The notes beneath the pieces are model-generated. The model did not search any database. It was given only the letters and a program-made list of their open reading frames with translations, and was not told where the DNA came from. A program made the translations under genes and the position numbers. A DNA stretch of 64,000 bases, from positions 434,001 through 498,000 of the forward strand of contig JAXLYO010000004.1 in assembly GCA_046351415.1 (NCBI GenBank), given 5' to 3'. Position 1 is the first letter of the stretch. Every line of letters begins with the position of its first letter. This document shows, piece after piece, positions 34,446-43,148 of this stretch. The DNA comes from JABFRG01 sp046351415. Lineage in GTDB: Bacteria > Myxococcota_A > Polyangia > Polyangiales > Polyangiaceae.

Positions 34446-34756
34446 GGGATGACCTCGAAGAGGTGGTTTCGCGCATCGCGGCTATCGACTTTCCGCTTGA
34501 GCCTGCGATACCACAGGACTTGAGCACAGAGCGTCCCGCGGAGGAGAATTCCGACCATGAAAGCCGTCGTGAAGACTCTCTCGGAGCTGAGGGCCCCATA
34601 GAGAATCGCCAAAAGGCGCCCCAGTACGTTCAGGGTCGGGAAAAAGAGGCTTACATCGTCTGCGCGCTTCAGGCGGTAGAGACGCACGATCTGCGGAACG
34701 TACGAGCTTTCGATGGCGACGAGCCCGATGGCGCCGATGATCCAAAACGGATTCAT
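34442..34756 (-). CDS. SemiSWEET/PQ-loop small membrane protein
   Basis: 104 residues with three transmembrane helices (FWIIGAIGLVAIESSYV, FFPTLNVLGRLLAILYG, FMVGILLRGTLCAQVLWY) and a PQ motif (YVPQIVRLYRLKRADDVSL). That is the minimal 3-helix unit of SemiSWEET transporters, which dimerise and move sugars; related PQ-loop domains occur in the lipid A synthase N-terminal family. The C-terminal tail is basic. It is the first gene of the leftward pair with cysH and overlaps it by 4 nt. The link with sulphate reduction is positional only; the substrate is unknown. Confidence 0.75.
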   Translation of the reverse strand: MNPFWIIGAIGLVAIESSYVPQIVRLYRLKRADDVSLFFPTLNVLGRLLAILYGALSSERVFTTAFMVGILLRGTLCAQVLWYRRLKRKVDSRDARNHLFEVIP

Positions 34757-34783
34757 GCCGGCCTCACCTCGGGTACCATGAAA

Positions 34784-34812
34784 TCAACATAGCAGCGTTC
34801 ATCCGCTATGCT
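34784..34812 (+). promoter_or_regulatory. Candidate cysD promoter overlapped by a palindrome
   Basis: TCAACA (34784-34789), a 17-nt spacer and TATGCT (34807-34812) form a possible promoter toward cysDN. A perfect inverted repeat CATAGC (34788-34793) N11 GCTATG (34805-34810) spans it from -35 to -10. That geometry suits a dimeric regulator, possibly acting on both divergent sulphur operons. The regulator is not identified. Confidence 0.4.
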
Positions 34813-34830
34813 AGATATTTATCCGTTACA

Positions 34831-35742
34831 ATGGCAACCCTCCGACTTCCCAAGGCTCTTGGCGCACTCGAAGACGAGGCCGTCTTCATTCTTCGTGAAG
34901 TCGTTGCCACGCGCGAGCGCCCTGTTCTGCTGTTCTCTGCGGGTAAGGACTCGATTGTCCTCCTTCACTTGGCACTGAAGGCGTTCCACCCAGCGAAACT
35001 CCCGCTCGCGATCATGCACGTGGACACAGGGCACAACTTCCCGGAGGCCATCGCGTTCCGCGATCGGCGTCTCGCAGAGATCGGGGAGCCGCTCGTCGTG
35101 GCGAGCGTTCAAGCATCGATCGATGCGGGACTCGTCGTCGAAGAAACGGGGCCGAGGGCTTCGCGCAACCGACTCCAAACGGTCACGCTGCTCGAGGCGA
35201 TCACCGAGCACAAGTTCGACGTAGCCTTCGGGGGCGCACGCAGAGACGAAGACCGCGCTCGCGCCAAAGAGCGCATCGTCAGCGTGCGCGACGAATTCGG
35301 CCAGTGGAACCCGCAGAACCAACGCCCCGAACTCTGGAACTTGTTCAATACACGCATTCGTCCTGGTGAACACCTGCGCGTATTCCCGCTCTCCAACTGG
35401 ACGGAGCTCGACGTGTGGCAATACATCGAGGCCGAGAATCTTGAAGTTCCATCGATATACTTCTCGCACCGTCGAAACGTGTTCGAACGAGATGGAATGC
35501 TCTACAGCGTCCGCGAGGGCGTGCCACTGTTGCCCGGCGAGCGCGTGTTCGAAGAGCAAGTTCGCTTTCGGACGGTCGGCGACATGTCTTGTACGGGAGC
35601 CGTCCGCTCCAACGCATCGACCGTGACGGAGATCGTGCTCGAGGTCGCGCAAGCGACGCTGACCGAGCGGGGCGCTACGCGCGCGGACGACAAAGTCGGG
35701 GAAGCGGCGATGGAAGATCGCAAACGCGAGGGGTACTTCTGA
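34831..35742 (+). CDS. cysD: Sulphate adenylyltransferase small subunit
   Basis: Forms APS from sulphate and ATP together with CysN. 303 residues, standard length. The PP-loop is SAGKDSIVLL (36-45). Also seen: HVDTGHNFPE, GGARRDEDRARAKER, RVFPLSNWTELDVWQYIE and the C-terminal RFRTVGDMSCTGAV typical of CysD. The stop shares one base with the cysN ATG (TGATG). It diverges from the cysH pair across 74 bp. Confidence 0.97.
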   Translation: MATLRLPKALGALEDEAVFILREVVATRERPVLLFSAGKDSIVLLHLALKAFHPAKLPLAIMHVDTGHNFPEAIAFRDRRLAEIGEPLVVASVQASIDAGLVVEETGPRASRNRLQTVTLLEAITEHKFDVAFGGARRDEDRARAKERIVSVRDEFGQWNPQNQRPELWNLFNTRIRPGEHLRVFPLSNWTELDVWQYIEAENLEVPSIYFSHRRNVFERDGMLYSVREGVPLLPGERVFEEQVRFRTVGDMSCTGAVRSNASTVTEIVLEVAQATLTERGATRADDKVGEAAMEDRKREGYF

Positions 35743-37034
35743 TGACGAACACTCACGCAAGTCACCTCGCTGCGCTCCCTTTGCGGTGCGCCACGGCTGG
35801 CAGCGTCGACGATGGGAAGAGCACACTCATCGGGCGCCTGCTCCACGATGCGAAGGCGCTCTTCGCCGACCAGCTCTCTCAGGTGGCCGAGGCGAGCAAA
35901 CGCCGAGGTCACGCGCGCACCGACTTGGCGCTTTTGACCGACGGACTGCGCGCAGAACGAGAACAAGGCATCACCATCGACGTGGCGTGGCGATACTTCG
36001 CGACGCCGCATCGCCGTTTCGTGCTCGCCGACGCACCCGGACACGTGCAATACACGCGGAACATGGTGACCGCGGCTTCGGTCGCGGACATCGTCATCAT
36101 CCTCGTCGACGCACGGCACGGTTTGCTCGAGCAAACACGTCGGCACCTCTTCGTATCGCGCCTTCTCGGCGTGCGCGCCATTGCGGTCGCGATCAACAAG
36201 ATGGATCAAGTGGGCTACGACGAGCGCGTCTTCGTCGACATCCAAAACAAGGTTCGAACGTATCTCGGAAGCTTGAAGGCCCCCGGGGCGGCACCCTCCG
36301 TGTCCTTCTTCCCCATTTCGGCGCTCGTGGGTGACAACGTCGTCGAGCGCTCGGTCGAGATGCCGTGGTTCGATGGGCCTCCGCTTCTCACCTTTCTCGA
36401 GACCCTCACGTTCGACGCTCGCAAAGAGGCTGCGCGCTTCGCCGTGCAATGGGTCATTCGGCCCCAGAGCAGCGAACACCCAGATTATCGCGGCTACGCC
36501 GGCCGCGTCGCCTCCGGAACATTTCGAGTTGGGCAAGAGCTCGTCGTTTGGCCGAGCGGCCGTCGCACGACGCTCGCTCGTATCGAGACCTTCGGCACCT
36601 CACTCGAGGAAGCTCACGCTGGCCAGTCAGTCACGCTTCACTTGAGCGACGAACTCGATGTCAGCAGGGGCTCCGTTCTATCGGTCGCCGGTGAGAGTGC
36701 CCCCACGGTCGCGCAATCGCTCTCCGTCGACCTCGCTTGGGTGAACGATCAGAAGGGGCGCGTGGGCGGGAAGTACATCCTCAAGCACATGAGTCGAGAG
36801 GTCCGCGTCATTCTCGAATCGATCGAGTCGCGCTACGACATTGATACGGGTGAAAAGCTCGCCATCACGCCTGACGATACGAAGCTTCTCTCCGCAAACG
36901 ATCTCTCGAGCGCCAAGCTACGTCTCAGCGAGCCTCTGGCGATCGATCGGTACGAGGAGCTCCATGCGAGCGGTAGCTTCCTCCTCGTCGACGCTGCCGG
37001 TGGCGAGACACTGGCCGGCGGCATGGCTCGTTGA
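35742..37034 (+). CDS. cysN: Sulphate adenylyltransferase GTPase subunit
   Basis: EF-Tu-like GTPase that drives APS synthesis by CysD. 430 residues, without a C-terminal APS-kinase (CysC) fusion. GTPase motifs: G1 GSVDDGKS (20-27), the switch region EQGITIDVAWRYF, G3 DAPGHVQYTRNM and G4 NKMDQVGY. Beta-barrel domains follow (FAVQWVIRPQSSEHPDYRGYAG). The absence of CysC agrees with the APS-type reductase opposite. The ATG at 35742 was chosen because it overlaps the cysD stop and gives the conserved lead LPLRCATAGSVDDGKS. Confidence 0.97.
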   Translation: MTNTHASHLAALPLRCATAGSVDDGKSTLIGRLLHDAKALFADQLSQVAEASKRRGHARTDLALLTDGLRAEREQGITIDVAWRYFATPHRRFVLADAPGHVQYTRNMVTAASVADIVIILVDARHGLLEQTRRHLFVSRLLGVRAIAVAINKMDQVGYDERVFVDIQNKVRTYLGSLKAPGAAPSVSFFPISALVGDNVVERSVEMPWFDGPPLLTFLETLTFDARKEAARFAVQWVIRPQSSEHPDYRGYAGRVASGTFRVGQELVVWPSGRRTTLARIETFGTSLEEAHAGQSVTLHLSDELDVSRGSVLSVAGESAPTVAQSLSVDLAWVNDQKGRVGGKYILKHMSREVRVILESIESRYDIDTGEKLAITPDDTKLLSANDLSSAKLRLSEPLAIDRYEELHASGSFLLVDAAGGETLAGGMAR

Positions 37035-37066
37035 GCGTTCGCCATGCCTTGTTTTCAGTCAGAGCG

Positions 37067-37468
37067 TTACGATTCGCTGTCGGGGACGTGCTTCATCGCA
37101 ACGGAGTTCATGCAGTAGCGCTTGCCGGTAGGGGGCGGGCCGTCCGGGAACACGTGTCCGAGGTGCCCGTCACACTTCGCGCAGAGCACCTCGACGCGCA
37201 CCATGCCGTAGCTCATGTCGGTGCGTGTTGCGACCGCATCGGGGCCAATGGGATCCGTGAACGAGGGCCAGCCCGTGCCCGATTCGAACTTCGTACCCGA
37301 GCGGAAGAGTGGGTTGTCGCACCCCGCACACGAATAGACGCCCGGCTCGTGCGTTCCGACGAAGCAGCCCGTTCCGGCGCGCTCCGTTCCGTGCTTGCGG
37401 AGGACTTCGTACTGTTCGGGCGTCAGCTTCGCGCGCCACTCGGCATCCGTGAGAACCAGCTTTTCCAT
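37067..37468 (-). CDS. msrB: Peptide-methionine (R)-S-oxide reductase
   Basis: Repairs methionine-R-sulphoxide in proteins. 133 residues, the free-standing cytosolic form with no signal peptide. Zinc Cys pairs C47/C50 (CAGC) and C96/C99 (CAKC); the catalytic Cys119 in GKRYCMNSVAM; conserved SGTGWPSF and DGHLGHVFPDGPP. The usual resolving Cys near GTGCF is Cys35. It is convergent with cysN (32 nt apart) and transcribed alone or after an unknown promoter in the 116-bp gap behind it. Confidence 0.97.
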   Translation of the reverse strand: MEKLVLTDAEWRAKLTPEQYEVLRKHGTERAGTGCFVGTHEPGVYSCAGCDNPLFRSGTKFESGTGWPSFTDPIGPDAVATRTDMSYGMVRVEVLCAKCDGHLGHVFPDGPPPTGKRYCMNSVAMKHVPDSES

Positions 37469-37584
37469 GGTCTCGAGAATTGTAGACGAAAGGTGGCCTG
37501 CGCGCGCCTTCTTCCGCCTTCACGGCTCAACGACGATAGGTGAGTGTATAGACGATGGGCGCCCTACACCCTCTCGATACACCG

Positions 37585-38610
37585 TCAGCGAGGCTCGCGA
37601 TTCTGCCAGGACACCATCCAGCCGGGGTACTCCGCCGGAAGCGCACTCACCTGATCGAGCTCCGCAACCTCTGCCTCCGTGAGCTCGAGCTTCGTGGCCG
37701 CGATGTTGTCGTCGAGCTGCTTTTCGTCTTTCGCGCCGATGATGATGCTCGTCACGTGAGGCTTGGTCAGCATCCACGCGAGGGACACGCGTGCGACACT
37801 CGTGTCGTGAGCGGAAGCAACCTTGCGCAGAACGCGAAGGCATGCCGCTGCGCGTGGGCGATCGACCAGCGGGAAATCGAACTGCGAGCGACGTGCGTCC
37901 GCCGGTCCCTTCGTCTCGCTGCCCTCGAGATCGAACTTGCCGCTGAGAAGACCTCCGGCGAGTGGGCTCCACGGAAGAATGGCAAACCCCTGATCGAGCG
38001 AAAGGGGGACGACTTCTCGCTCGATGTCGCGCCCGGCAATGGAGTAGTAGACCTGCGCGCTCACGAAGCGGGCGAGTCGATTGCCGTCTTGATGTGCGAC
38101 CATCTTCATCGCGAGCCAGGCTGGCAGGTTCGACCACCCGAGGTAGCGCGCCTTGCCACTTCGAACCACGGTGTCGAGCGCGTCGAGCGTCTCTTCAATG
38201 GGGGTCGTTTGGTCGACACCATGAATTTGGAAGAGATCGACGTGATCGAGTTTCAGGCGTTTCAGGCTCTCGTCGATGGACGAAAGAATGTGTGCGCGGG
38301 AAAGCCCCACCTGATTGGGCCCTGGTCCCATGCGGCCGCGAACCTTCGTCGCAATGACGAGCTGGTCGCGCGGCTTTCCGAGCCGGCCGAGCGCGCTGCC
38401 CAGAAGGCTTTCACTCTCGCCTTCGGAATAGATGTTTGCGGTGTCGATGAAGTTGATGCCGGAATCGATGGCGCGCCCGAGGATCTTGTCCACGGCAGAC
38501 TCACCGAGCGTGCCGACGACCTTCCAGAAGCCTTTGCCTCCGAATGTCATGGTGCCGAGGCAGAGCTCGGAGACGTACAAACCGGACCGACCGAGGGGAC
38601 GCGTTTTCAT
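37585..38610 (-). CDS. Aldo/keto reductase
   Basis: 341 residues, NADPH-dependent oxidoreductase with a TIM barrel. The catalytic tetrad is Asp56 and Tyr61 (NFIDTANIYSEGESE), Lys89 (LVIATK) and His130 (LFQIHGVD). The C-terminal cofactor segment is SIIIGAKDEKQLDDNIAA. It belongs with the bacterial AKR group related to YajO/PhdK-like or voltage-channel beta-subunit-like enzymes; substrate not predictable. AGGAG lies 10 nt before the ATG. It is 54 nt downstream of the YjbR gene, possibly one transcript. Confidence 0.93.
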   Translation of the reverse strand: MKTRPLGRSGLYVSELCLGTMTFGGKGFWKVVGTLGESAVDKILGRAIDSGINFIDTANIYSEGESESLLGSALGRLGKPRDQLVIATKVRGRMGPGPNQVGLSRAHILSSIDESLKRLKLDHVDLFQIHGVDQTTPIEETLDALDTVVRSGKARYLGWSNLPAWLAMKMVAHQDGNRLARFVSAQVYYSIAGRDIEREVVPLSLDQGFAILPWSPLAGGLLSGKFDLEGSETKGPADARRSQFDFPLVDRPRAAACLRVLRKVASAHDTSVARVSLAWMLTKPHVTSIIIGAKDEKQLDDNIAATKLELTEAEVAELDQVSALPAEYPGWMVSWQNREPR

Positions 38611-38664
38611 GGGCGAAGAACTCCTAGTTGAAGGCGCAGAACCTGCGCACGAGGACGATTTCTG

Positions 38665-39036
38665 TCAACCTCCGAGGCGGGCCCGCAGTGTTTTCGTCGC
38701 CACGTGGGCATACGCGTCATGGACGAGTGAAGCGACCTTCCTCCAGTCCGGCTTTTGATCGAGTACGACCCCCACCCAACCCTTGACGCCTACGTATGGC
38801 GGCTTGAAGAAGAGTGCGTCATCGAGCTCAATGAGGGACTCTTGGACACCGACAGGCACCGGCAGCCAAACACCGAGGTGAGCTGCACCGTGATGATGGT
38901 TGTCGAGCATGGCGAACACCTTTCCTTTGCCCGCGAACCAGGTGGGCTCACCGTGGGAAACCCTCTCATTCGCCTCGGGAAGGGCGAGGCAGATGTCGCG
39001 CAGTTTCGTGACGATCGCAGCTTCCGTCTTCTTCAT
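38665..39036 (-). CDS. MmcQ/YjbR family protein
   Basis: 123 residues from the ATG at 39036, which overlaps the stop of the GDSL gene by 4 nt; an open frame continues upstream but is antisense-like. Conserved features of the DUF419/YjbR fold: CLALPEANERVSHGEPTW near the N-terminus, VFAMLDNHH, LFFKPPYVGVKGWVGV and a final helix LVHDAYAHVATKTL. The family has a double-wing DNA-binding-like fold, but no function is established. The start has weak ribosome signals and relies on coupling. Confidence 0.88.
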   Translation of the reverse strand: MKKTEAAIVTKLRDICLALPEANERVSHGEPTWFAGKGKVFAMLDNHHHGAAHLGVWLPVPVGVQESLIELDDALFFKPPYVGVKGWVGVVLDQKPDWRKVASLVHDAYAHVATKTLRARLGG

Positions 39037-40367
39037 GGTGTGCACCCCGCGACAGCGTCGAACGTGAGCCGTGTCTCGATGGATTGGAGCAGCGCGTGAC
39101 CGAGACGTTCTCCCATCGCGAGGCCTCCTTCCTTTCGGAAGTGAATCAGGTCGGCCTCGGCGAGACCGGCACGTGCGAAACGTCGCATCGATGCGTCCCC
39201 GCCCATCGCTGCGCGAGTGTCCCAATATGCAGCACCTTGGGCGAGAGCGACCGTGCGGAACTGTGCGTTGACCTTGGCGATGCGTGGGTCGCTCTTCTGA
39301 GCGCCGCGTTCTTTTTCCATGTCAGGTGCACCAGCCACGAGGAACGCTGCGTTCGGTAGCACGGAACGGTAGCTCGCGAGGACGTCCTTGAGCCACTGTT
39401 CATGCATGTGGTACGCGAACATGTTCGTTCCGAGCATGAAGACGACGAGATCGTAGTTTCGTGCCTTGAGCATCGGGTCGCGCGATTCCTTCGATACGTG
39501 CAAGAACTGCTCGTAGTTGAGCGCACCCACGCCGAGCGAGTCGACGACGAAGCCGGGGACGTCGCGTTCGAAAACGGCGCCAAACATGCGAATGCCAGCG
39601 CGCGTCGATACGACTTCGACCTTGTGCGGGCCGTCCTTCATCGTGAACGAATGCTTGCGCGCCTCGCTCACGGAAGAGTCTCCGCGGACGAGGGCTTCCT
39701 CCTTCCCATCGACCTTCACCTTGAACGCGCCGCCGTTCGGACGCGCCATGTAGAAGACATCGACGTTCGATACGCTGCGACCCACGGGGGCAGCTTCGCT
39801 CGCCGTGGCGACACTGGCCCACGCGCCTGGCATCACCGTTTCGGCCGCCATATTCGCGAGGCCGTAGTGTCCGTCGCGCGTCGGGTGGGTAGAGGTGGCC
39901 AGCGGCGTCCACTTGTCCTCCCAGAGTTCGTGACGCACGTCCATGTGGCGATACCAGTTCCACGGCCTCGAGAGCGCGACGAACCCGTGCCCCGCATCGC
40001 CATACTTCTTCTGGAGCATGCGGCGAAGGCCACCGGAGACGAAGTCCATGGTCATGTTCGAATCGCCATAGAGCGCGATCCGAAGGTGACCCTTGTCGAT
40101 ACCGCGGAGGAACGAAAGAACGCGGTCCGAGAAGCGATCGAGGGCTCTCTCGTTCTCGATCATCACGTTGGGCGTATCGTCGAAGATCGTGTGCTCCGCC
40201 GGCAGCGTGAGGGCCTCCGGTGGCACGGGAGCGCATGCTCGCCCTTGGGGGAGAAGCTTCGCGTCCGTGAGCGTCACCGGTTCCGTGGGAGCCGGCCCAG
40301 GTTCACCACGTCCGCAGGACGCAAAAAGGCCTACTGCGGATAGTCCGAGTAGGCCCAAGTGCTTCAC
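39033..40367 (-). CDS. GDSL/SGNH hydrolase-like lipoprotein
   Basis: 444 residues. The lipobox is LFASC with Cys18. The SGNH hydrolase blocks are IALYGDSNMTMDF with Ser103 (block I), a VFMLGTNMF block with Asn, and DLIHF with Asp406 and His409 (block V), completing a Ser-Asp-His triad. Between them, about 150-260, is an inserted beta-domain, as in the acetyl-esterase/peptidoglycan O-acetyl-transfer relatives. Predicted envelope esterase acting on polysaccharide or peptidoglycan acetyl groups; that is inference. It starts the leftward group with YjbR and aldo/keto reductase. Confidence 0.87.
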   Translation of the reverse strand: MKHLGLLGLSAVGLFASCGRGEPGPAPTEPVTLTDAKLLPQGRACAPVPPEALTLPAEHTIFDDTPNVMIENERALDRFSDRVLSFLRGIDKGHLRIALYGDSNMTMDFVSGGLRRMLQKKYGDAGHGFVALSRPWNWYRHMDVRHELWEDKWTPLATSTHPTRDGHYGLANMAAETVMPGAWASVATASEAAPVGRSVSNVDVFYMARPNGGAFKVKVDGKEEALVRGDSSVSEARKHSFTMKDGPHKVEVVSTRAGIRMFGAVFERDVPGFVVDSLGVGALNYEQFLHVSKESRDPMLKARNYDLVVFMLGTNMFAYHMHEQWLKDVLASYRSVLPNAAFLVAGAPDMEKERGAQKSDPRIAKVNAQFRTVALAQGAAYWDTRAAMGGDASMRRFARAGLAEADLIHFRKEGGLAMGERLGHALLQSIETRLTFDAVAGCTP

Positions 40368-40387
40368 AGCAGGTAAAGGGTGCGCGG

Positions 40388-40410
40388 GTGGGGGAGCTTC
40401 GCTCGCCCAC
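40388..40410 (-). terminator. Hairpin between the methyltransferase and GDSL genes
   Basis: Ten-bp arms (40388-40397 and 40401-40410) with one mismatch and a 3-nt loop, just after the methyltransferase stop. No T-run follows on the minus strand, so it may be a weak or rho-assisted terminator or only an mRNA stabiliser. Confidence 0.4.
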
Positions 40411-40414
40411 TAAT

Positions 40415-41269
40415 TCAAATGACGATGTGGCGCAGCTTCATCTGCACGTCGCTGGACCAGTGGTTCTTGAAGGCGCGAACGCACGTGTCGAGGTAACGCT
40501 CGTAGTCGATGTAGACGTTGTCGCCCCACTCGGCGCGGATCTTCGTCTCGTTCTTGCGGAGGCGATTGAGCCACTCCTGCGTCGTCTTGCCGTAGTGCGT
40601 GCGGCGCGTGTAGAGCTCCATGATCTCGAAGCTCGGGTTGACCGCCATCACGAGCTCCTCGAGGCGCGCATTCAAGCCACCCGGGAAGATGATGTCTGCC
40701 GTGAACTTCAAGTCCTCGATGTCCTTCTTCGTGCGCGGAACACGGTTGCGAAGGATCGATTGGAACGAGAAGATGCCACCCGGCTTCAGGAACGTCGCGC
40801 ACTTGTTGAAGTACTTGCGATAGAGCTCGACGGCGAGGCCCTGGTTGGCTTGCGCTGGAGAAACGACGTGGTCGACCATCTCGATGGAGACGAGTGCGTC
40901 GTAGGGCTGCTCGGGAACGAAGTCCGCGTAGTCCATGCACCAGAACTTTGCGTTCGGGATGTTGCGGGCGACACACTCGTTGTACTGCTCAGTCGCGAGC
41001 GTCACGCCGTGGACTTCCTTGATGCCGCGCTTCGAGATGTACTCGACGTTCGCGCCCCAGCCGCACCCGATGTCGAGGATGGTCTTCGTCTTGTCGAGCT
41101 CGGCGAGGTCGTAGAGGATGCGGCTCTTGTTCTCTTGGGCAGCTTCGAGCGACTGGTCGTCGGATTGGAAAACCGCACTCGTGTAGTGCATGCGTTCGTC
41201 CAGCCAGAGCCTGAAGAAGTCGTTGGAGAGACTGTAGGAAATGTCGATTTCCGCTTTGTTAGACGTCAA
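40415..41269 (-). CDS. CFA-synthase-like SAM methyltransferase
   Basis: 284 residues. I place the start at TTG 41269: CGGAGG lies 5 nt upstream and the conserved sequence (ISYSLSNDFFRLWLDERMHYTSAVF) begins right after. The longer open frame to 41470 is low-quality sequence. The SAM motif is ILDIGCGWGANVEYI (64-78), followed by VHGVTLATEQYNECV and VSIEMVDHV, as in cyclopropane-fatty-acyl-phospholipid synthases and mycolic-acid-type methyltransferases. The typical CFA C-terminal region is only partly preserved. Likely substrate is a lipid or small polyketide/fatty acyl group, but this is inference. Confidence 0.88.
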   Translation of the reverse strand: MTSNKAEIDISYSLSNDFFRLWLDERMHYTSAVFQSDDQSLEAAQENKSRILYDLAELDKTKTILDIGCGWGANVEYISKRGIKEVHGVTLATEQYNECVARNIPNAKFWCMDYADFVPEQPYDALVSIEMVDHVVSPAQANQGLAVELYRKYFNKCATFLKPGGIFSFQSILRNRVPRTKKDIEDLKFTADIIFPGGLNARLEELVMAVNPSFEIMELYTRRTHYGKTTQEWLNRLRKNETKIRAEWGDNVYIDYERYLDTCVRAFKNHWSSDVQMKLRHIVI

Positions 41270-41274
41270 GAGAT

Positions 41275-41280
41275 CCTCCG
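41275..41280 (-). promoter_or_regulatory. Shine-Dalgarno site deciding the TTG start
   Basis: CGGAGG on the minus strand, 5 nt before the TTG at 41269 of the methyltransferase gene. No ATG or GTG nearby has a comparable site. Confidence 0.6.
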
Positions 41281-41444
41281 AGCGGCTTCTTTTTCCACGA
41301 AAATAGGCATTTGGCCACCTCTCGGTTCGACCACTCGTACAATTGCCCAGAGGAAGGTCTCCGGGATGGGCCAAATTCCATGATTTCCCAAGGGTTTTCG
41401 CGCGCGCCGCACGCTTGTCACCCGAGCAGGCGAGCCTCTGCCGT

Positions 41445-41543
41445 ATGACCACGAGCGAAATCCTCTGCACGGTGTTGGCGGTCTACGGAGTGCTCTACCT
41501 TTCGCACCATTGGGAAAAGCGAGGTTTGCGTAAACGCGCGTAG
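41445..41543 (+). CDS. Possible 32-residue membrane peptide
   Basis: ATG at 41445 opens a 32-codon frame with one hydrophobic stretch (ILCTVLAVYGVLYL) and a positively charged end (RGLRKRA), like a single-pass micropeptide with its C-terminus inside. No clear ribosome site is seen. It lies 18 nt before the metallophosphoesterase gene in an otherwise short gap. Chance is a serious alternative. Confidence 0.25.
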   Translation: MTTSEILCTVLAVYGVLYLSHHWEKRGLRKRA

Positions 41544-41561
41544 TGGGGGAGCATCGAGCGG

Positions 41562-43145
41562 ATGCGCTCCGCTCTTCTCGTCGTAGCCTCGGCTCGGTCC
41601 TTTGCTTTGCTTGCCACCTGCGCCTGGGCCGCTGCGTGTAGCGCTTCCACCGAAACTCCTCCACCCGAGGCGACGCCGACCTACGAGCCCGTCGCCCTTC
41701 CCGTGCTCACGACCGCAAAGACGACGCTCGATCGGACGATCGTTCCGAAGAAGGCACCCGGCACGAACCCGGACGTCACGAAGTATCTCTTCGACGCCGA
41801 CGTGCGCGCCTCGTTCCTCTCCGCAGGGTTTGGAGACTTCGACTTCGGTCCTCCCGATGGGACGACGGAACGCTCGCCGCCGAACATGTCCGCGCCCGCT
41901 CCGGGCCCGAACAAGCACGTCCTCACGCGTTTCGTTCACATGCCGGACTTGCAGCTCGCCGACGACGAGGCACCGACACGCCTCGTGCGTCTCGATTCCT
42001 CGGGGCCGACCTCGGGCGCCTATCGCCCGCAAGAGAGCGCTGGGTGTCGTGTGGTGAATGCGGCGGTACGAACGATCAATGCACTCCACAAGACGGCGCC
42101 GATCGATTTCGTGCTCCTCGGTGGAGACAATGCCGACAACGCGCAAGACAACGAAGTCGGTTGGGTCCTCGACATCCTCGGAGGCGCTCCTCGCGTCGAA
42201 TGCGATTCGGGCGCCGACGACGACCCCGTGAAGGGTGCCGGCAATGACGCGAAGGACCCGTTCGTTGCGCCTGGCCTCGCGATGCCGTTCTACTGGGTGA
42301 ACGGCAACCACGACGTTCTCGTGCAAGGGAACTTCGTCGTGAACGCCGACTACGAGCGTCGCGTGCTCGGAACTTCTTCTTCAGTCGGCACCATCGACTG
42401 GCGCCTCAAGGGTGGGGGCATTGGCTTCGACGATCTCCCGGCTGATCCACGGCGCAAGCACCTCCGGCCGCCGGAAGTGCTCGGAAAGGTGGCGGCCCAC
42501 AAGGGCGGTCACGGGCTCTCCGCGACCCAGGCGAAAACGGGACGCGCGTTCTTCACGTTCGACATTCCGAACACACCGTTTCGGTTCGTCGTACTCGACA
42601 CGGCCGCCGCGAATAGTGGGGGCGCCGAAGGCGTGATGCGGAAAAGCGAGGTCGATCAGTACGTGAAGCCCGCGCTCGACCAAGCGAAGGCCGAAGGGAA
42701 ACTCGTACTTCTCGCGTCGCACCACGCGCTTTCGAGTTTGACGGACGGGTCCGGCCTCGGCGGAGTGAAGGTCGACGATGCGATGACGCAGGACGCCTAT
42801 CGTGCGTTTCTCGGCGGCTACGACAACGTTCTCTTCAGCCTCGTGGGGCACACGCACGAACATCGCGTGCGGTACGAGGCTCCACCTGGCGGCCACGGTT
42901 TCTGGGAAGTCATGACGAGCGCACTCGCAGACTTCCCTCAACAGATTCGCATCATCGAGCTCATCGACGACGACAATGGCTGGCTAAGACTTCGTGCGAC
43001 GCTCGCGGACTACGCTACCGATGGTGACCCGGTCGCAGCCGAAGCTCGTAAGCTCGGTATCTTGGACCTCACCACCGGATGGACACCGATCGGTACCGGA
43101 ACGGCATCGGATCGCAACGTCGAGCTTCTCATCAAGAAGCCCTGA
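41562..43145 (+). CDS. Metallophosphoesterase-family lipoprotein
   Basis: 527 residues. Lipobox WAAAC with Cys26, then an acidic/Pro linker. Calcineurin-like phosphoesterase blocks in order: HMPDLQLAD near residue 130 (normally DxH, here the second ligand position is Gln), LLGGDNADN (GDxxD), VNGNHDVL (GNHD), ASHHALSS and VGHTHEHRV (GHxH). So four of five metal motifs are intact. Probable envelope phosphatase or nucleotidase; no substrate can be named. It converges on the PPC lipoprotein with only 3 nt between the stops. Confidence 0.85.
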   Translation: MRSALLVVASARSFALLATCAWAAACSASTETPPPEATPTYEPVALPVLTTAKTTLDRTIVPKKAPGTNPDVTKYLFDADVRASFLSAGFGDFDFGPPDGTTERSPPNMSAPAPGPNKHVLTRFVHMPDLQLADDEAPTRLVRLDSSGPTSGAYRPQESAGCRVVNAAVRTINALHKTAPIDFVLLGGDNADNAQDNEVGWVLDILGGAPRVECDSGADDDPVKGAGNDAKDPFVAPGLAMPFYWVNGNHDVLVQGNFVVNADYERRVLGTSSSVGTIDWRLKGGGIGFDDLPADPRRKHLRPPEVLGKVAAHKGGHGLSATQAKTGRAFFTFDIPNTPFRFVVLDTAAANSGGAEGVMRKSEVDQYVKPALDQAKAEGKLVLLASHHALSSLTDGSGLGGVKVDDAMTQDAYRAFLGGYDNVLFSLVGHTHEHRVRYEAPPGGHGFWEVMTSALADFPQQIRIIELIDDDNGWLRLRATLADYATDGDPVAAEARKLGILDLTTGWTPIGTGTASDRNVELLIKKP

Positions 43146-43148
43146 CGT

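Noticed and set aside
34757..34830. Riboswitch (SAM or cysteine type) before cysD
   Set aside because: The space is only 74 bp and lacks the conserved folded cores; only a palindrome and promoter-like boxes are seen.
41270..41470. Longer N-terminus of the CFA-like methyltransferase
   Set aside because: The added 67 residues are unlike the family and no ribosome site precedes them, whereas the TTG at 41269 has CGGAGG at a good distance.
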